Source of the DNA: an uncultured Sphingomonadaceae bacterium
GTDB taxonomy: Bacteria > Pseudomonadota > Alphaproteobacteria > Sphingomonadales > Sphingomonadaceae
Reading direction: 5' to 3'
DNA length: 64,000 bases
Assembly (NCBI GenBank): GCA_947489315.1
Contig: CANLCX010000004.1
Coordinates: forward strand, 306,803-370,802
Both the position numbers and the translations under genes were made by a program. The first letter of the stretch is position 1, and every line of letters begins with the position of its first letter. Under the pieces are notes generated by a model. The model did no database searches and had not been told where the DNA came from. It saw nothing but the letters and a program-made list of their open reading frames with translations. Below are positions 40,367-50,432 of this stretch, one piece after another.

Positions 40367-41371
40367 ATGTTTATGACCACCGAAGCCCGTTACGATATTG
40401 TTGCCGTTGGCAATGCCATTGTTGATGTTATCGCACAGGCGGACGATGCGTTTTTGGAAGAGGAACAACTGAATAAGGGTGCAATGACCCTGATCGACGC
40501 GGACCGCGCGACACAACTTTATCGCGATATGGGCGTAGCACGCGAAATTAGCGGTGGCTCCGGTTCCAATACATTGGCAGGCGCATCGACACTGGGCCGT
40601 CAATGCGCATTGATCGCTCAAGTCGCTGACGATCAGCTTGGCGAAGTATTCACCCATGATATCCGCGCTACAGGCATTGATTTTGATGTCCCGCCACTGG
40701 GCAAAGAGCCGCCCACCGCGCGCTGTCTGATATTGGTGACCCCAGATGCACAACGGACGATGAATACGTTTTTGGGCGCTTCTCAATTTCTGCCGCCTGC
40801 ATCGGTGGATGCTGATCTGATTGCCAGCGGCGCCATCCTCTATCTCGAAGGCTATTTGTGGGATGCTGAAGAGCCAAAGGCCGCCATGGCTTTGGCGATC
40901 GATATCGCGCGCAAAAATGACCGTAAGGTCGCTTTCACCCTTTCCGATGGCTTTTGTATTGAGCGCCACAGGGATGATTTTGCGAAGCTGATCAAAGACG
41001 GCATGATCGACATATTATTCGCCAATGAAGCGGAAATTAAATCGCTATGCGAAACCGACGATTTTGATGCTGCAGTGGAGCAAACGGCCGCTCAGGTCGA
41101 AACGCTGATCGTGACCCGCAGCGAAAAAGGCGCGATTGCTGTTCAGGGCGGTAAGACTCATATTGTCGGCGCAGAGCCGGTTGAGAAAATCGTAGATACG
41201 ACAGGCGCAGGCGATTTGTTCGCAGCTGGTTTCCTAAGCGGATATATCGAAGAGCGGTCTTTGGAAGACTGCCTGACAATTGGCGCGATTGCCGCAGCCG
41301 AGATTATTTCCCACTATGGCGCGCGGCCTGAGGTGGACTTGCGGGCATTGGTGAAGCAGCGCCTAGGTTAG
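40367..41371 (+). CDS. PfkB family kinase, probable adenosine kinase
   Basis: ISGGSGSNTLAGASTLG, DTTGAGDLFAAGFLSG. Confidence 0.9.
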   Translation: MFMTTEARYDIVAVGNAIVDVIAQADDAFLEEEQLNKGAMTLIDADRATQLYRDMGVAREISGGSGSNTLAGASTLGRQCALIAQVADDQLGEVFTHDIRATGIDFDVPPLGKEPPTARCLILVTPDAQRTMNTFLGASQFLPPASVDADLIASGAILYLEGYLWDAEEPKAAMALAIDIARKNDRKVAFTLSDGFCIERHRDDFAKLIKDGMIDILFANEAEIKSLCETDDFDAAVEQTAAQVETLIVTRSEKGAIAVQGGKTHIVGAEPVEKIVDTTGAGDLFAAGFLSGYIEERSLEDCLTIGAIAAAEIISHYGARPEVDLRALVKQRLG

Positions 41372-41390
41372 AGCATCTCGTTTAAAACGC

Positions 41391-42980
41391 TCAACTCTTC
41401 ATCTTGAATAATTTGCGGTCTTCGGGTCCAAAGCCCCATTTCCAGATGACCCAGGCATAGCTGCCCAATATCATCGGTATACCGACAACCAGCTCTGCCC
41501 ATTCCGGCAGATAGGTTGCGAGATAGCCGATCGCGGTTGCGACTATGACAGCAAATATCAGCGACCAGCGCCAGCCGTTGACCGGCGCCTTGAGCAGCTT
41601 CGATAGAAAAATGGCTTTGACGACCGAGGCATAGGCCAGTGCGACCATCAGGGCGGCGGCCACAGCAGCGGCTTGAAATAGAGGTGGCCATCCCATGCGC
41701 ATGCAAATCTGGATGAAGGCAACACTCAGTGCGGCTTGCAACAACAGCATCGACAGGGAAATCAGCAAGTTGCGGTGCCGGGCTATATAGACCAGGGCCG
41801 CTTCGCTGACCACGGCGGTTGCTGCAACAGCCTCAGCCGCTAATAGGAAAGCGAGCGCGCCGGTTCCGCCAACAAAATTGGGACCAACCAGTCCCATGAC
41901 GGCCTCTCCCGGGATCGCTAGCGCTAGGGCAATACCTGCCTGTGCAGCGATAATCCAGAAGCCGACCTGGCTCACCTGATTGGCAATGGCCTTCATGTTT
42001 CCTGCTTCGAGGTTACGGGTAATAACCGGGCCTAATATGGGATCAAAGCTGGTCTTGAGCTTTTGCGGCAAGCTCGCGACCTGCTGCGCGATATAATAGA
42101 TACCAACAATGGCCGGGGAAGCAAATAGACCAAGTATCGCGAGATCAAGCCTCCGCGATCCCCATTCCGCAGCATCGGCCGCGGCCAGCGGCATATTATG
42201 TCGCGCCAGTTTGGCAAGGGCAATCGGCTTGGGTCGCCAGCCCCAAGGAAGGCCATAGCTTTTGAGCAGGGGCCAAAGCGATGCGACCAAGGCCGCGACC
42301 ATCGATACGACATAGGACAGAATTAATCCGTCCCGCAGCGAATAGTAGGAGAATAAGAATGCTGCGATGCTGATTGTCCATGGTTCGACTACAGCGCGAG
42401 CCCTTACAGTAGAGGCAATGTCATAACGATAGGCCAAGGCTGCTAGCGCAATATCGGCTCCGGCAATCGCAAAAATAACCAGTGGTAAAAATCGATCGAG
42501 ACCGTTTATTTCGCTGTTCGGAAACATGATTTGAGGAACCAAAATCAGCAATATTGCTCCAAGCATTGAGGCAAAAAGACTGACGAGCAGTCCATCCCAA
42601 ACGACATGGACATGCGGGCGTTCGGTCCGGCTGAGTTGTTCGGCAAGTCCACGTTTCAGACCGAGCGTTGCGATCTGAGCGGCAAATTCTATGATCAATA
42701 TCGCATAGGCAAAACGCCCCAGAGCTTCCGCCCCGTAAATGCGCCCGGCGATGAACAAAAACGGTAGGCGCGCCGCTAGCCGCAGCAGAAATCCGAAAAC
42801 ATTGGTCCGACCACCTTTTGCCAAAGCAGCAAGATCTTCTTTGCCGTCTTCCTGATCCGTCACGCCAGAAGTGGCTTTGTCATCGGATCCCGCAGCCTTT
42901 TGGGGCAACGGGCCAGATGATGAGCCTGAAGATTCCGGGCTGGTCAAAAAAATGTCTCCGGCTGATAAAGCTATTCGCAA
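41391..42980 (-). CDS. Polysaccharide flippase/Wzx-like membrane protein
   Basis: 529 aa, multi-TM, LAARLPFLFIAGRIYGAEALGRFAYAILI. Confidence 0.78.
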   Translation of the reverse strand: MRIALSAGDIFLTSPESSGSSSGPLPQKAAGSDDKATSGVTDQEDGKEDLAALAKGGRTNVFGFLLRLAARLPFLFIAGRIYGAEALGRFAYAILIIEFAAQIATLGLKRGLAEQLSRTERPHVHVVWDGLLVSLFASMLGAILLILVPQIMFPNSEINGLDRFLPLVIFAIAGADIALAALAYRYDIASTVRARAVVEPWTISIAAFLFSYYSLRDGLILSYVVSMVAALVASLWPLLKSYGLPWGWRPKPIALAKLARHNMPLAAADAAEWGSRRLDLAILGLFASPAIVGIYYIAQQVASLPQKLKTSFDPILGPVITRNLEAGNMKAIANQVSQVGFWIIAAQAGIALALAIPGEAVMGLVGPNFVGGTGALAFLLAAEAVAATAVVSEAALVYIARHRNLLISLSMLLLQAALSVAFIQICMRMGWPPLFQAAAVAAALMVALAYASVVKAIFLSKLLKAPVNGWRWSLIFAVIVATAIGYLATYLPEWAELVVGIPMILGSYAWVIWKWGFGPEDRKLFKMKS

Positions 42981-43043
42981 AACGGGGGGTTTAAATCGGA
43001 ACGACGGCTTTACCGCACTCGATCCTGATTGTCATCTTTTGCG

Positions 43044-44039
43044 CTAGCGTTGCTCGGAAACCAGGGGCCGGCCCATAAGCTGCGCTACAATGGACCTGGA
43101 ATCGGTTTCCCCCGCCAGCAACGCACATACCGCGTCGACAATCGGCATATCGATGCCGCGCGCCTTTGCATCCTGTTGCAAAACAGGAGCGGTTGACGCG
43201 CCCTCGGCGACTGTCGCACGGTCTGTCAGTAGCGCTTTGGCCGACTGGCCTTCGCCCAGACCCTTGCCCAAAGAAAAGTTGCGAGAGCTAGTCGACGAGC
43301 AGGTCAGGACCAGATCGCCAAGACCGCAAAGCCCCGAAAGCGTCTCCGATCTTGCGCCGCGCGCCGCGCCATAGCGAAGCATTTCAGCAAAGCCGCGGCT
43401 AATGATGGAAGCGCGCGCATTTTGGCCTAAGCCTGCGCCCTCAACAATGCCACAACCGATGGCGAGGACATTTTTCACAGCACCGCCGATTTCGGCACCG
43501 ACAATATCATCAGAAAAATACGGACGAAATGTGGATTTTGCGACGAGCGGATAGAGTTTCTTCCAAGTCTCTTCCGTATCGCAGGCCAGTGTCAGCGCCG
43601 TAGGGAGTCCTTGAGCAACCTCATGCGCAAATGTCGGTCCCGAGAGAACCGCCAATCTGTTATCAGGGCGAATGTCATGAACGACTTCGCTCATCAATTG
43701 CTGCGTCGCTTCTTCAATGCCCTTGCTGCAAAGGATCAGCACTGCATTGCTGTCGGGCAAAGCCTTTAGGGTGGCGCGCAGATGCTGCGCCGGTGTTACA
43801 ATCAGCAAAGCCTCGCACTGCGCGAGCGCACTCATATCCTGTGTTGCTTGAATATTTTGCCGCAGCGGATGGCTTGGCAGAAAGGCCTTGTTCTCGTGGG
43901 CATCGTTGATTTGAGCAACGACATTGGTTTCGCGGGCCCAGAGCAGCAATTCATCCTGCCCCTCGGATAGAACCTGCGCCAGCGCTGTGCCCCAGGCTCC
44001 AGCGCCGATGACGCCCATTTTGGCCGGCATATCGCTCAT
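43044..44039 (-). CDS. gpsA: Glycerol-3-phosphate dehydrogenase (NAD(P)+)
   Basis: [47 protein letters not shown]. Confidence 0.96.
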   Translation of the reverse strand: MSDMPAKMGVIGAGAWGTALAQVLSEGQDELLLWARETNVVAQINDAHENKAFLPSHPLRQNIQATQDMSALAQCEALLIVTPAQHLRATLKALPDSNAVLILCSKGIEEATQQLMSEVVHDIRPDNRLAVLSGPTFAHEVAQGLPTALTLACDTEETWKKLYPLVAKSTFRPYFSDDIVGAEIGGAVKNVLAIGCGIVEGAGLGQNARASIISRGFAEMLRYGAARGARSETLSGLCGLGDLVLTCSSTSSRNFSLGKGLGEGQSAKALLTDRATVAEGASTAPVLQQDAKARGIDMPIVDAVCALLAGETDSRSIVAQLMGRPLVSEQR

Positions 44040-45070
44040 GCTTTCACTCCGGCCCCGCGGGCTTTTTCAGCGGTAGGGTCGAGCGGCCAGCGCGGGCGAG
44101 CGACAAAATTAAGGGGATCGGTCAAGCCAGCGGCAAATCGCTCTGCGCCTGCCCAAGCGATCATGGCTGCATTGTCCGTACACAGCCACAAAGGTGGCGC
44201 GGTAAATTCCATGCCATGATCCGCAGCCAATTGTTCCAGCATGGCGCGAATGGGGCCGTTGGCCGCCACGCCGCCGGCAACCACCAAATGGGGCACAGTT
44301 CCATGGTCGCGCAATGCTTTTTCCAACCGGTCTTTCAGGCAGTCAACCGTTGCCTGCTGAAAGGACGCGGCAATATCTTCTGGCTTGTGCTCGCCGCTTT
44401 GATGGGCTCTGACCACGGCGCTCTTCAGACCAGCAAAGGAAAAATGCGGTTCCTTTGATCCTTTGAGTGGGCGGGGCAGGGGAACTGCAGCGGCTTGGCC
44501 GGTTTTGGCGAGCGCTTCGACCTTGGGACCACCGGGATAGCCGAGGCCCAATATTTTCGCGGTCTTGTCAAAAGCTTCGCCGGCCGCGTCATCAATTGTT
44601 GTGGCGAGCCGCCGATATTGGCCAACAGCTTCCACCCTTAATATCTGGCAATGCCCGCCAGAGGCCAGCAACAGCAAATAGGGGAATTTCAGATCCGGAT
44701 TGGCAAGGCGCGGGGACAGCGCGTGGCCTTCCAGGTGGTTGACCGCAACCAGCGCTTTGTCCGCGGCCATGGCGAGCGCCTTACCGGTTACTAGTCCGAC
44801 CATTACCCCGCCGATCAGACCGGGGCCAGCGGTAGCGGCAACCGCATCCACTTGATCCAGCGTCATTTCGGCTTCGGCAAGCGCGGCTTCGATCAGTGGC
44901 GTGATTATCTCGGCATGGGCGCGGGCTGCAATTTCGGGAACAACGCCGCCAAATGGCGCATGCGCCTCTTCTTGTCCCGCCAATTTATGGGCCAATATCT
45001 CGCGATCCGACGTAACCAACGCCGCCGCTGTTTCATCACAGCTTGATTCAATGCCCAAAATTATACTCAT
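44036..45070 (-). CDS. tsaD: tRNA threonylcarbamoyladenosine transferase TsaD
   Basis: [40 protein letters not shown]. Confidence 0.97.
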   Translation of the reverse strand: MSIILGIESSCDETAAALVTSDREILAHKLAGQEEAHAPFGGVVPEIAARAHAEIITPLIEAALAEAEMTLDQVDAVAATAGPGLIGGVMVGLVTGKALAMAADKALVAVNHLEGHALSPRLANPDLKFPYLLLLASGGHCQILRVEAVGQYRRLATTIDDAAGEAFDKTAKILGLGYPGGPKVEALAKTGQAAAVPLPRPLKGSKEPHFSFAGLKSAVVRAHQSGEHKPEDIAASFQQATVDCLKDRLEKALRDHGTVPHLVVAGGVAANGPIRAMLEQLAADHGMEFTAPPLWLCTDNAAMIAWAGAERFAAGLTDPLNFVARPRWPLDPTAEKARGAGVKA

Positions 45071-45111
45071 ATCTCTTTTACTTAAGCCATGGTGGGATTA
45101 GGACAAGAGCC

Positions 45112-46071
45112 ATGACAGCTAATGGCGACAACAAACTGGAAATATTGGCCGGCATCGACCGTCCTTTGCGGATTGGTACACGCCAATCACCGCTCGCCAT
45201 GGTGCAAGCGGAGATGGCGAGAACTGCGATATTATTGGCCTATGGCTGGCGACCCGATCAGGTGGAACTGGTGCCGATGGTCGCAAGTGGGGACAAGATA
45301 CAAGACCGGGCGCTGGCTGAGGTCGGCGGCAAGGCTTTGTGGACCAAGGAGCTCGACCGCGCGCTGATCGAGGGTGATATTGATTGCGCCGTCCATAGCA
45401 TGAAGGATGTCGAGACTCTGCGGCCCGATGCCTTCATTATTGCTGCTATTATGGAGCGAGCGGATATTCATGACCGGCTTGTCGGTGCCGATAGCATCGC
45501 GCTGTTACCGCGAGGCGCGGTAGTGGGCACGGCCTCTCCTCGCCGACAGGCCCAATTGCTGCGTAAGCGTCCGGATCTCGACATCCGGCTCATTCGCGGT
45601 AATGTTCAGACACGGTTGAGTAAAATCGAGCAAGGTGAATATGCCGCGACTTTATTGGCTGCGGCGGGGCTCGACCGGCTGGATATGGGAGATATTGGTA
45701 GCGAGATTTCCGAGGATGAGATGCTGCCAGCGCCTGCTCAGGGCGCGGTCGGAATTGAGACATTGACCGCTTCCGGTCACGTGCGCCGGTTGTTGCAGAA
45801 GATTTCATCGACACAAACCGTGCGTGCGGTCACGGCAGAGCGGTTGTTCCTCAAGGAACTAACCGCCGATTGTCACAGTCCCGTCGCGGCATTGGCCACG
45901 GTGGATAAGCTCAAGATCAACTTGCGCGGGGAAATATTATTGCCGGATGGAAGCGAGAGTGTTCGCGGCGCGTCGGATTTTGATATTGGTGATGTCAGGG
46001 CGCCAGCTCGCCTTGCTCAAAAATTGATCGGTCAGGCGAGTGCGGATTTGAAGGCTATATTTGGTCGATGA
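45112..46071 (+). CDS. hemC: Hydroxymethylbilane synthase
   Basis: RIGTRQSPLAMVQAEMA, DCAVHSMKDVE, GTASPRRQAQLL; ATG at 45112 preferred over the longer track ORF. Confidence 0.96.
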   Translation: MTANGDNKLEILAGIDRPLRIGTRQSPLAMVQAEMARTAILLAYGWRPDQVELVPMVASGDKIQDRALAEVGGKALWTKELDRALIEGDIDCAVHSMKDVETLRPDAFIIAAIMERADIHDRLVGADSIALLPRGAVVGTASPRRQAQLLRKRPDLDIRLIRGNVQTRLSKIEQGEYAATLLAAAGLDRLDMGDIGSEISEDEMLPAPAQGAVGIETLTASGHVRRLLQKISSTQTVRAVTAERLFLKELTADCHSPVAALATVDKLKINLRGEILLPDGSESVRGASDFDIGDVRAPARLAQKLIGQASADLKAIFGR

Positions 46072-46763
46072 CAATGTCGGTTATAATTTTGAGGCCGCGG
46101 GATAGCGCCGATGAAACTGCTAAACGTGCCCATGACCTTGGTCTTGCGACTGTTATCGATCCGCTCTTTGTTATCGAACCGATTGCTTGGGCCGCTCCGC
46201 CTGCCTCGGCATTTGATGCTGTGATGCTGACGAGCAGCAATGCCGTCAAACATGCCGGCCCGGAACTGCAAAAATACGTTCAATTGCCGGTTCTTGCCGT
46301 GGGAGAGGCAACCGCTGCAGCTGCACGGCAGGCAGGGTTTACCGTTGCGGTGACAGGAAATCGCGGGGCTGAAGAGCTTTTGCAATCGCTGCCCTCCGGC
46401 CAATCTCCGCATATCTTGAGACTGACGGGCAAAGATCATGTTAAATTGGTGCGGTCCAGTGGTGAGATCACGCTTTGCCGGGTTTACGAATCGCGTGCCT
46501 TGCCATTGGGCGGAAAGGCGCAAGCTGCGCTGCGACAGGGCCATATCGTGCTGCTCTATTCTGTCAGGGCCGCGAAAATATTGGTTAGCGAGATGGACCG
46601 GTTGAACATCGACCAGTCGGCTAATGCTGTTGCTGCTCTTTCAGCCAATATAGCGCAGGCTGCGGGCAATGGATGGAAAAAGGTCGATACGGCGCTGCAG
46701 CCAACGGACGATGCTTTACTGTCTTTGGCTGGACGACTATGCCATAAAACGGGGTCGTTATAG
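46068..46763 (+). CDS. hemD: Uroporphyrinogen-III synthase
   Basis: HemD-like sequence, ATGA overlap with hemC. Confidence 0.87.
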   Translation: MTMSVIILRPRDSADETAKRAHDLGLATVIDPLFVIEPIAWAAPPASAFDAVMLTSSNAVKHAGPELQKYVQLPVLAVGEATAAAARQAGFTVAVTGNRGAEELLQSLPSGQSPHILRLTGKDHVKLVRSSGEITLCRVYESRALPLGGKAQAALRQGHIVLLYSVRAAKILVSEMDRLNIDQSANAVAALSANIAQAAGNGWKKVDTALQPTDDALLSLAGRLCHKTGSL

Positions 46764-46810
46764 AGACGGCGGGATGGGCAAAGCCCGCAGGCAGTATCTA
46801 AGGAGCTTTC

Positions 46811-47785
46811 ATGAGCCGGGACTATGAAAAAATAACGCCACAGAGCGGGAAAAGCAATTTGACCCGCAATGTGTTGGTATTGATGGTTGTGGCCTTTGTT
46901 GGCGGAGCCATTCTTACTGGCTGGATATTCTCGCGCTACAACCCCTTTGACAGCCAGCCTGAAACGGCTGTTGTTGCCGCTGGTTCTACAACCGGCCAGA
47001 TCACAGCAACTACTGACCCTGCAACTGCACTGGCACAGCGTATTGACGCCGATGGGACGGTGTTGCCACCGGCACCAGTGAAGCCTGTGGCGACCGAAAT
47101 TCCTGCACTTACGCCCGATAAAGAACGAGCATTGGCCGTCCGGGTTGCTGATCTTGAAGACCGGTTGTCGCGAATCAATGTTCAGGCACAGGCCGCGTCT
47201 GGTAATGCCGCACGGGCCGAGGGCCTACTCATCGCATTTGCTGCGCGTCGCGCGCTCGATCGCGGGTCTCCACTGGGCTATATTGAATCACAACTGCGCC
47301 TGCGCTTCGGTGATGCGCAGCCCAAAGCGGTAACTACAATTGTCAACGCATCGCGCGAGCCTGTGACGCAGGAAGAATTGGCCACGGGACTGGACGATAT
47401 CGGCCCATCATTGACGAGCGGGTCATCCGGCAAGGGATTCTGGACCGATCTGAAACAGGAAATGTCCGAACTTTTTGTTGTCCGCCGCGACGGGACGCCT
47501 TCCCCCATTCCGCAACAGCGGTTGATCCGCGCGAAACGCTATGTAGAAAATGGCAATGTCGATGCTGCGATTGCAGAGATTGATAGAATGCCCGGAAGTA
47601 CCAATAGCGATGAGCTGGCGGGCCAATGGATGGAAAAAGCACGCCGCTTTAATGAAGCACGACGGGCGTTGGATGTCATCGAAACAGCAGCGATATTGGA
47701 GCCGCAGCAATTGCGTACAGCCGAAGGGGAGCGGGTTGATCAACCATCGCCGCTGGCCCCGGTGACGCCGATACCCGCGCCCTGA
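46811..47785 (+). CDS. Mitofilin/HemX-position inner membrane protein, hypothetical
   Basis: Single N-terminal TM, coiled-coil-like ALAVRVADLEDRLSRINVQAQ; downstream of hemCD. Confidence 0.65.
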   Translation: MSRDYEKITPQSGKSNLTRNVLVLMVVAFVGGAILTGWIFSRYNPFDSQPETAVVAAGSTTGQITATTDPATALAQRIDADGTVLPPAPVKPVATEIPALTPDKERALAVRVADLEDRLSRINVQAQAASGNAARAEGLLIAFAARRALDRGSPLGYIESQLRLRFGDAQPKAVTTIVNASREPVTQEELATGLDDIGPSLTSGSSGKGFWTDLKQEMSELFVVRRDGTPSPIPQQRLIRAKRYVENGNVDAAIAEIDRMPGSTNSDELAGQWMEKARRFNEARRALDVIETAAILEPQQLRTAEGERVDQPSPLAPVTPIPAP

Positions 47786-47788
47786 TCT

Positions 47789-48187
47789 TCATTCTTCTGA
47801 GAGGAATAGGTCCGCTAGCTCTTGCGGTACGCGGACAGGCCGACCGCTGGTCTGGTCAATAATCGCCCAGTTGGTTTTGGCGGACACTTTCAACTTGCCA
47901 TCTGCTCCGGCGAAACTCACATTGCGCCAGAAACGCGCGCCCTTGGGTGGTTCTGAAATCCAGGTCTTGCCCGCCACAGTCTCGCCAGCAACAACATTGC
48001 CGCGGTAGTCAATTTCATGCCGGGTGACGACCCAGATATAGCGCTCGACAAATTCTTGCGGTGCAAGCGCTTGCCAATGGGCGGTAGCCAGTTCCTGAAT
48101 CCAGCGCACCCACACCGCATTGTTGACGTGACCCAGCTCATCAATGTCCTCCGGTTGCGCTACAATCTCAAGGAAATATTCGCTCAT
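47789..48187 (-). CDS. Acyl-CoA thioesterase (4HBT)
   Basis: DIDELGHVNNAVWVRWIQELATAHW; start at 48187 (MSEYF). Confidence 0.9.
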   Translation of the reverse strand: MSEYFLEIVAQPEDIDELGHVNNAVWVRWIQELATAHWQALAPQEFVERYIWVVTRHEIDYRGNVVAGETVAGKTWISEPPKGARFWRNVSFAGADGKLKVSAKTNWAIIDQTSGRPVRVPQELADLFLSEE

Positions 48188-50355
48188 TTTTCCGAATCTG
48201 TCATGCCCATCTGCCACAAGATAAACGCAAATTCCTCTGCGACTTCCTCAATCCGGTTCCAGCGACCCGACTTCCCACCATGGCCAGCACCCATATTGGT
48301 TTTGAGCAGCAGGACATTGTTGTCGGTCTTGGTCGCGCGCAGCTTGGCGGTCCATTTGGCAGGCTCCCAATAGGTCACGCGGGGATCGTTGAGACCGCCG
48401 GTGATCAGCATGGGCGGATAATTCTGCGCGCTCACCTGATCATAAGGCGAATAGCTGCGGATATATTCAAAGGCTGCTTTATCGGTAATCGGATTGCCCC
48501 ATTCCGGCCATTCACCGGGCGTTAGCGGCAGGCTTTCATCCTGCATGGTGTTAAGCACATCGACAAACGGCACATGCGCCACAATCGCGCCCCATAGATC
48601 GGGATCGCTATTGACGATCGCGCCCATCAGCTCACCGCCAGCCGATCCGCCGGACGCGCTGATCCGGCCCTTGGCGGTATAGCCTTTTTTGGCCAAACCC
48701 TTGGCGACGTCGACAAAATCGTTGAACGTATTGGTGCGCTGCATCAGCTTGCCCTGCAGATACCAGTCGCGACCCAGATCATCGCCGCCGCGAATATGCG
48801 CAATTGCATAGACAAAACCGCGGTCGACCAGCGATAGCCTGGTGGCCGAAAAGCTTGGCGGGACGGCATAGCCATAAGCGCCATAGGCATAGAGATGCAG
48901 CGGTGCGCTGCCGTCCAATTTCGTACCATTTTTATAGACCAATGAAACCGGAACCATTGCGCCGTCGCGGGCTTTTATGGTCAGGCGCTCGGTGGTGTAC
49001 TGGCTGGCATCATAGCCGGAAGGAATTTCCTGAACCTTGAGTGTTTCGAGCTTTTTATCGGCCAGAGTATAGTCATAAACCGTATCTGGCGTGACCATCG
49101 ATTCATAACTGAGCCGAAGCTTGCTGATGTCATATTCCGGATTGTCGTCGAGCCCGGCATTATAGCTGGCTTCGGGAAAAGCGATGCGCTCTATCTTCGC
49201 CGGATCGGCATAGGAGCGGATCTCGACCTGATCGAGACCATTATCGCGGCCTTCGGTGACATAGAAATCCTTGAACGGTGTCATGTCGGTCAGATAAAAT
49301 TCGTCTGATCCGGCAATTAAGGTTGTCCACTCGCCGGGTTTGTCCAGCGTCGCAGTTGCCAGGCGGAAATTCACATGATTATCATTGGTGAGGATATAGA
49401 GCTTATCATCATGTTCCTCGACCGAATATTCGCGGCCTTTTTTGCGCGATGAAATGAGCAACTGCTCCGCCGTCGGATTGTCGGTTGGCACCAGACGCAC
49501 TTCGCTGGTTTCATTGTCACCGGTTGCGATGACGATGTATTTTTCCGAATGGGTGAGGCCAATGCCGACAGTAAAGCCGTCCTGATTTTCCTTGTACAGT
49601 TCGATATCATTTTTGAGATCGCTGCCGATCACGTGCATGCGGGCATTGTCGGTGCGCCAGTTTTCATTGGCCAGACCATATAGCAGGTTTTTGGAATCTG
49701 CGGACCAGACCAGGCTAGAAAGGGTGCCGGGAATGACGTCCGGCAGCATTTCGCCAGTTTCGAGATTTTTGATCCGCGCCTCAAATCGTTCAGCGCCCGT
49801 GTCATCAACGGAAAAGGCCAGTAATTTGCCATCGGGAGAAACCGACATAGCACCGAGCCGGAAATATTCCTTATCCTTTGCCAGCGCATTCTCATCGAGG
49901 ATCAACTGGTCCGCACCGCCGGAAACAGATTTCCGGTAATGCTGTTTATACTGCATGCCCTCTTCAAATTTTTCCCAGTATATCCAGTCACCATCTTTTT
50001 GCGGGACCGAGCTTTCATCTTCCTTGATTCGGGCTTTCATCTCTTTGAACAGCGTGTCGGTCAGCGCCTTTTGTCCGGCCATATGCTGCTCGAACCACTT
50101 GTTCTCTTCTTTCAGATATTCAAGCACATCTTCGTCATCGACCTTGGGATAGCTTTGGTCTTTCAACCAGTGATAGGGATCGCTAATCGTATAGCCGTGG
50201 CGTTCATAGCTATGGGGTCGCTGCTCAGCGACGGGTGGTTTTTCCATTTTTTTTGTCATTGTCTCTTCTGTTTCAGATTGAGCGAAAGCCGGGATAGCAA
50301 CCAGATTGGCAGCCAGTATCAGTGGTAAAAATATCTGTTTCATAACGCCTCTCAT
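48184..50355 (-). CDS. S9 family peptidase, oligopeptidase B-like
   Basis: GRISASGGSAGGELMGAIVN nucleophile elbow, AYGAYGYAVPPSFS, GAGHGGKSGR. Confidence 0.93.
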   Translation of the reverse strand: MRGVMKQIFLPLILAANLVAIPAFAQSETEETMTKKMEKPPVAEQRPHSYERHGYTISDPYHWLKDQSYPKVDDEDVLEYLKEENKWFEQHMAGQKALTDTLFKEMKARIKEDESSVPQKDGDWIYWEKFEEGMQYKQHYRKSVSGGADQLILDENALAKDKEYFRLGAMSVSPDGKLLAFSVDDTGAERFEARIKNLETGEMLPDVIPGTLSSLVWSADSKNLLYGLANENWRTDNARMHVIGSDLKNDIELYKENQDGFTVGIGLTHSEKYIVIATGDNETSEVRLVPTDNPTAEQLLISSRKKGREYSVEEHDDKLYILTNDNHVNFRLATATLDKPGEWTTLIAGSDEFYLTDMTPFKDFYVTEGRDNGLDQVEIRSYADPAKIERIAFPEASYNAGLDDNPEYDISKLRLSYESMVTPDTVYDYTLADKKLETLKVQEIPSGYDASQYTTERLTIKARDGAMVPVSLVYKNGTKLDGSAPLHLYAYGAYGYAVPPSFSATRLSLVDRGFVYAIAHIRGGDDLGRDWYLQGKLMQRTNTFNDFVDVAKGLAKKGYTAKGRISASGGSAGGELMGAIVNSDPDLWGAIVAHVPFVDVLNTMQDESLPLTPGEWPEWGNPITDKAAFEYIRSYSPYDQVSAQNYPPMLITGGLNDPRVTYWEPAKWTAKLRATKTDNNVLLLKTNMGAGHGGKSGRWNRIEEVAEEFAFILWQMGMTDSEK

Positions 50356-50432
50356 CAGGGAAATTGGTGGCGGAAATCGTCTGAAACACCTATGTGTTTG
50401 CTAAAGCGCTAATTCAAGGAGTTTCGCAACCG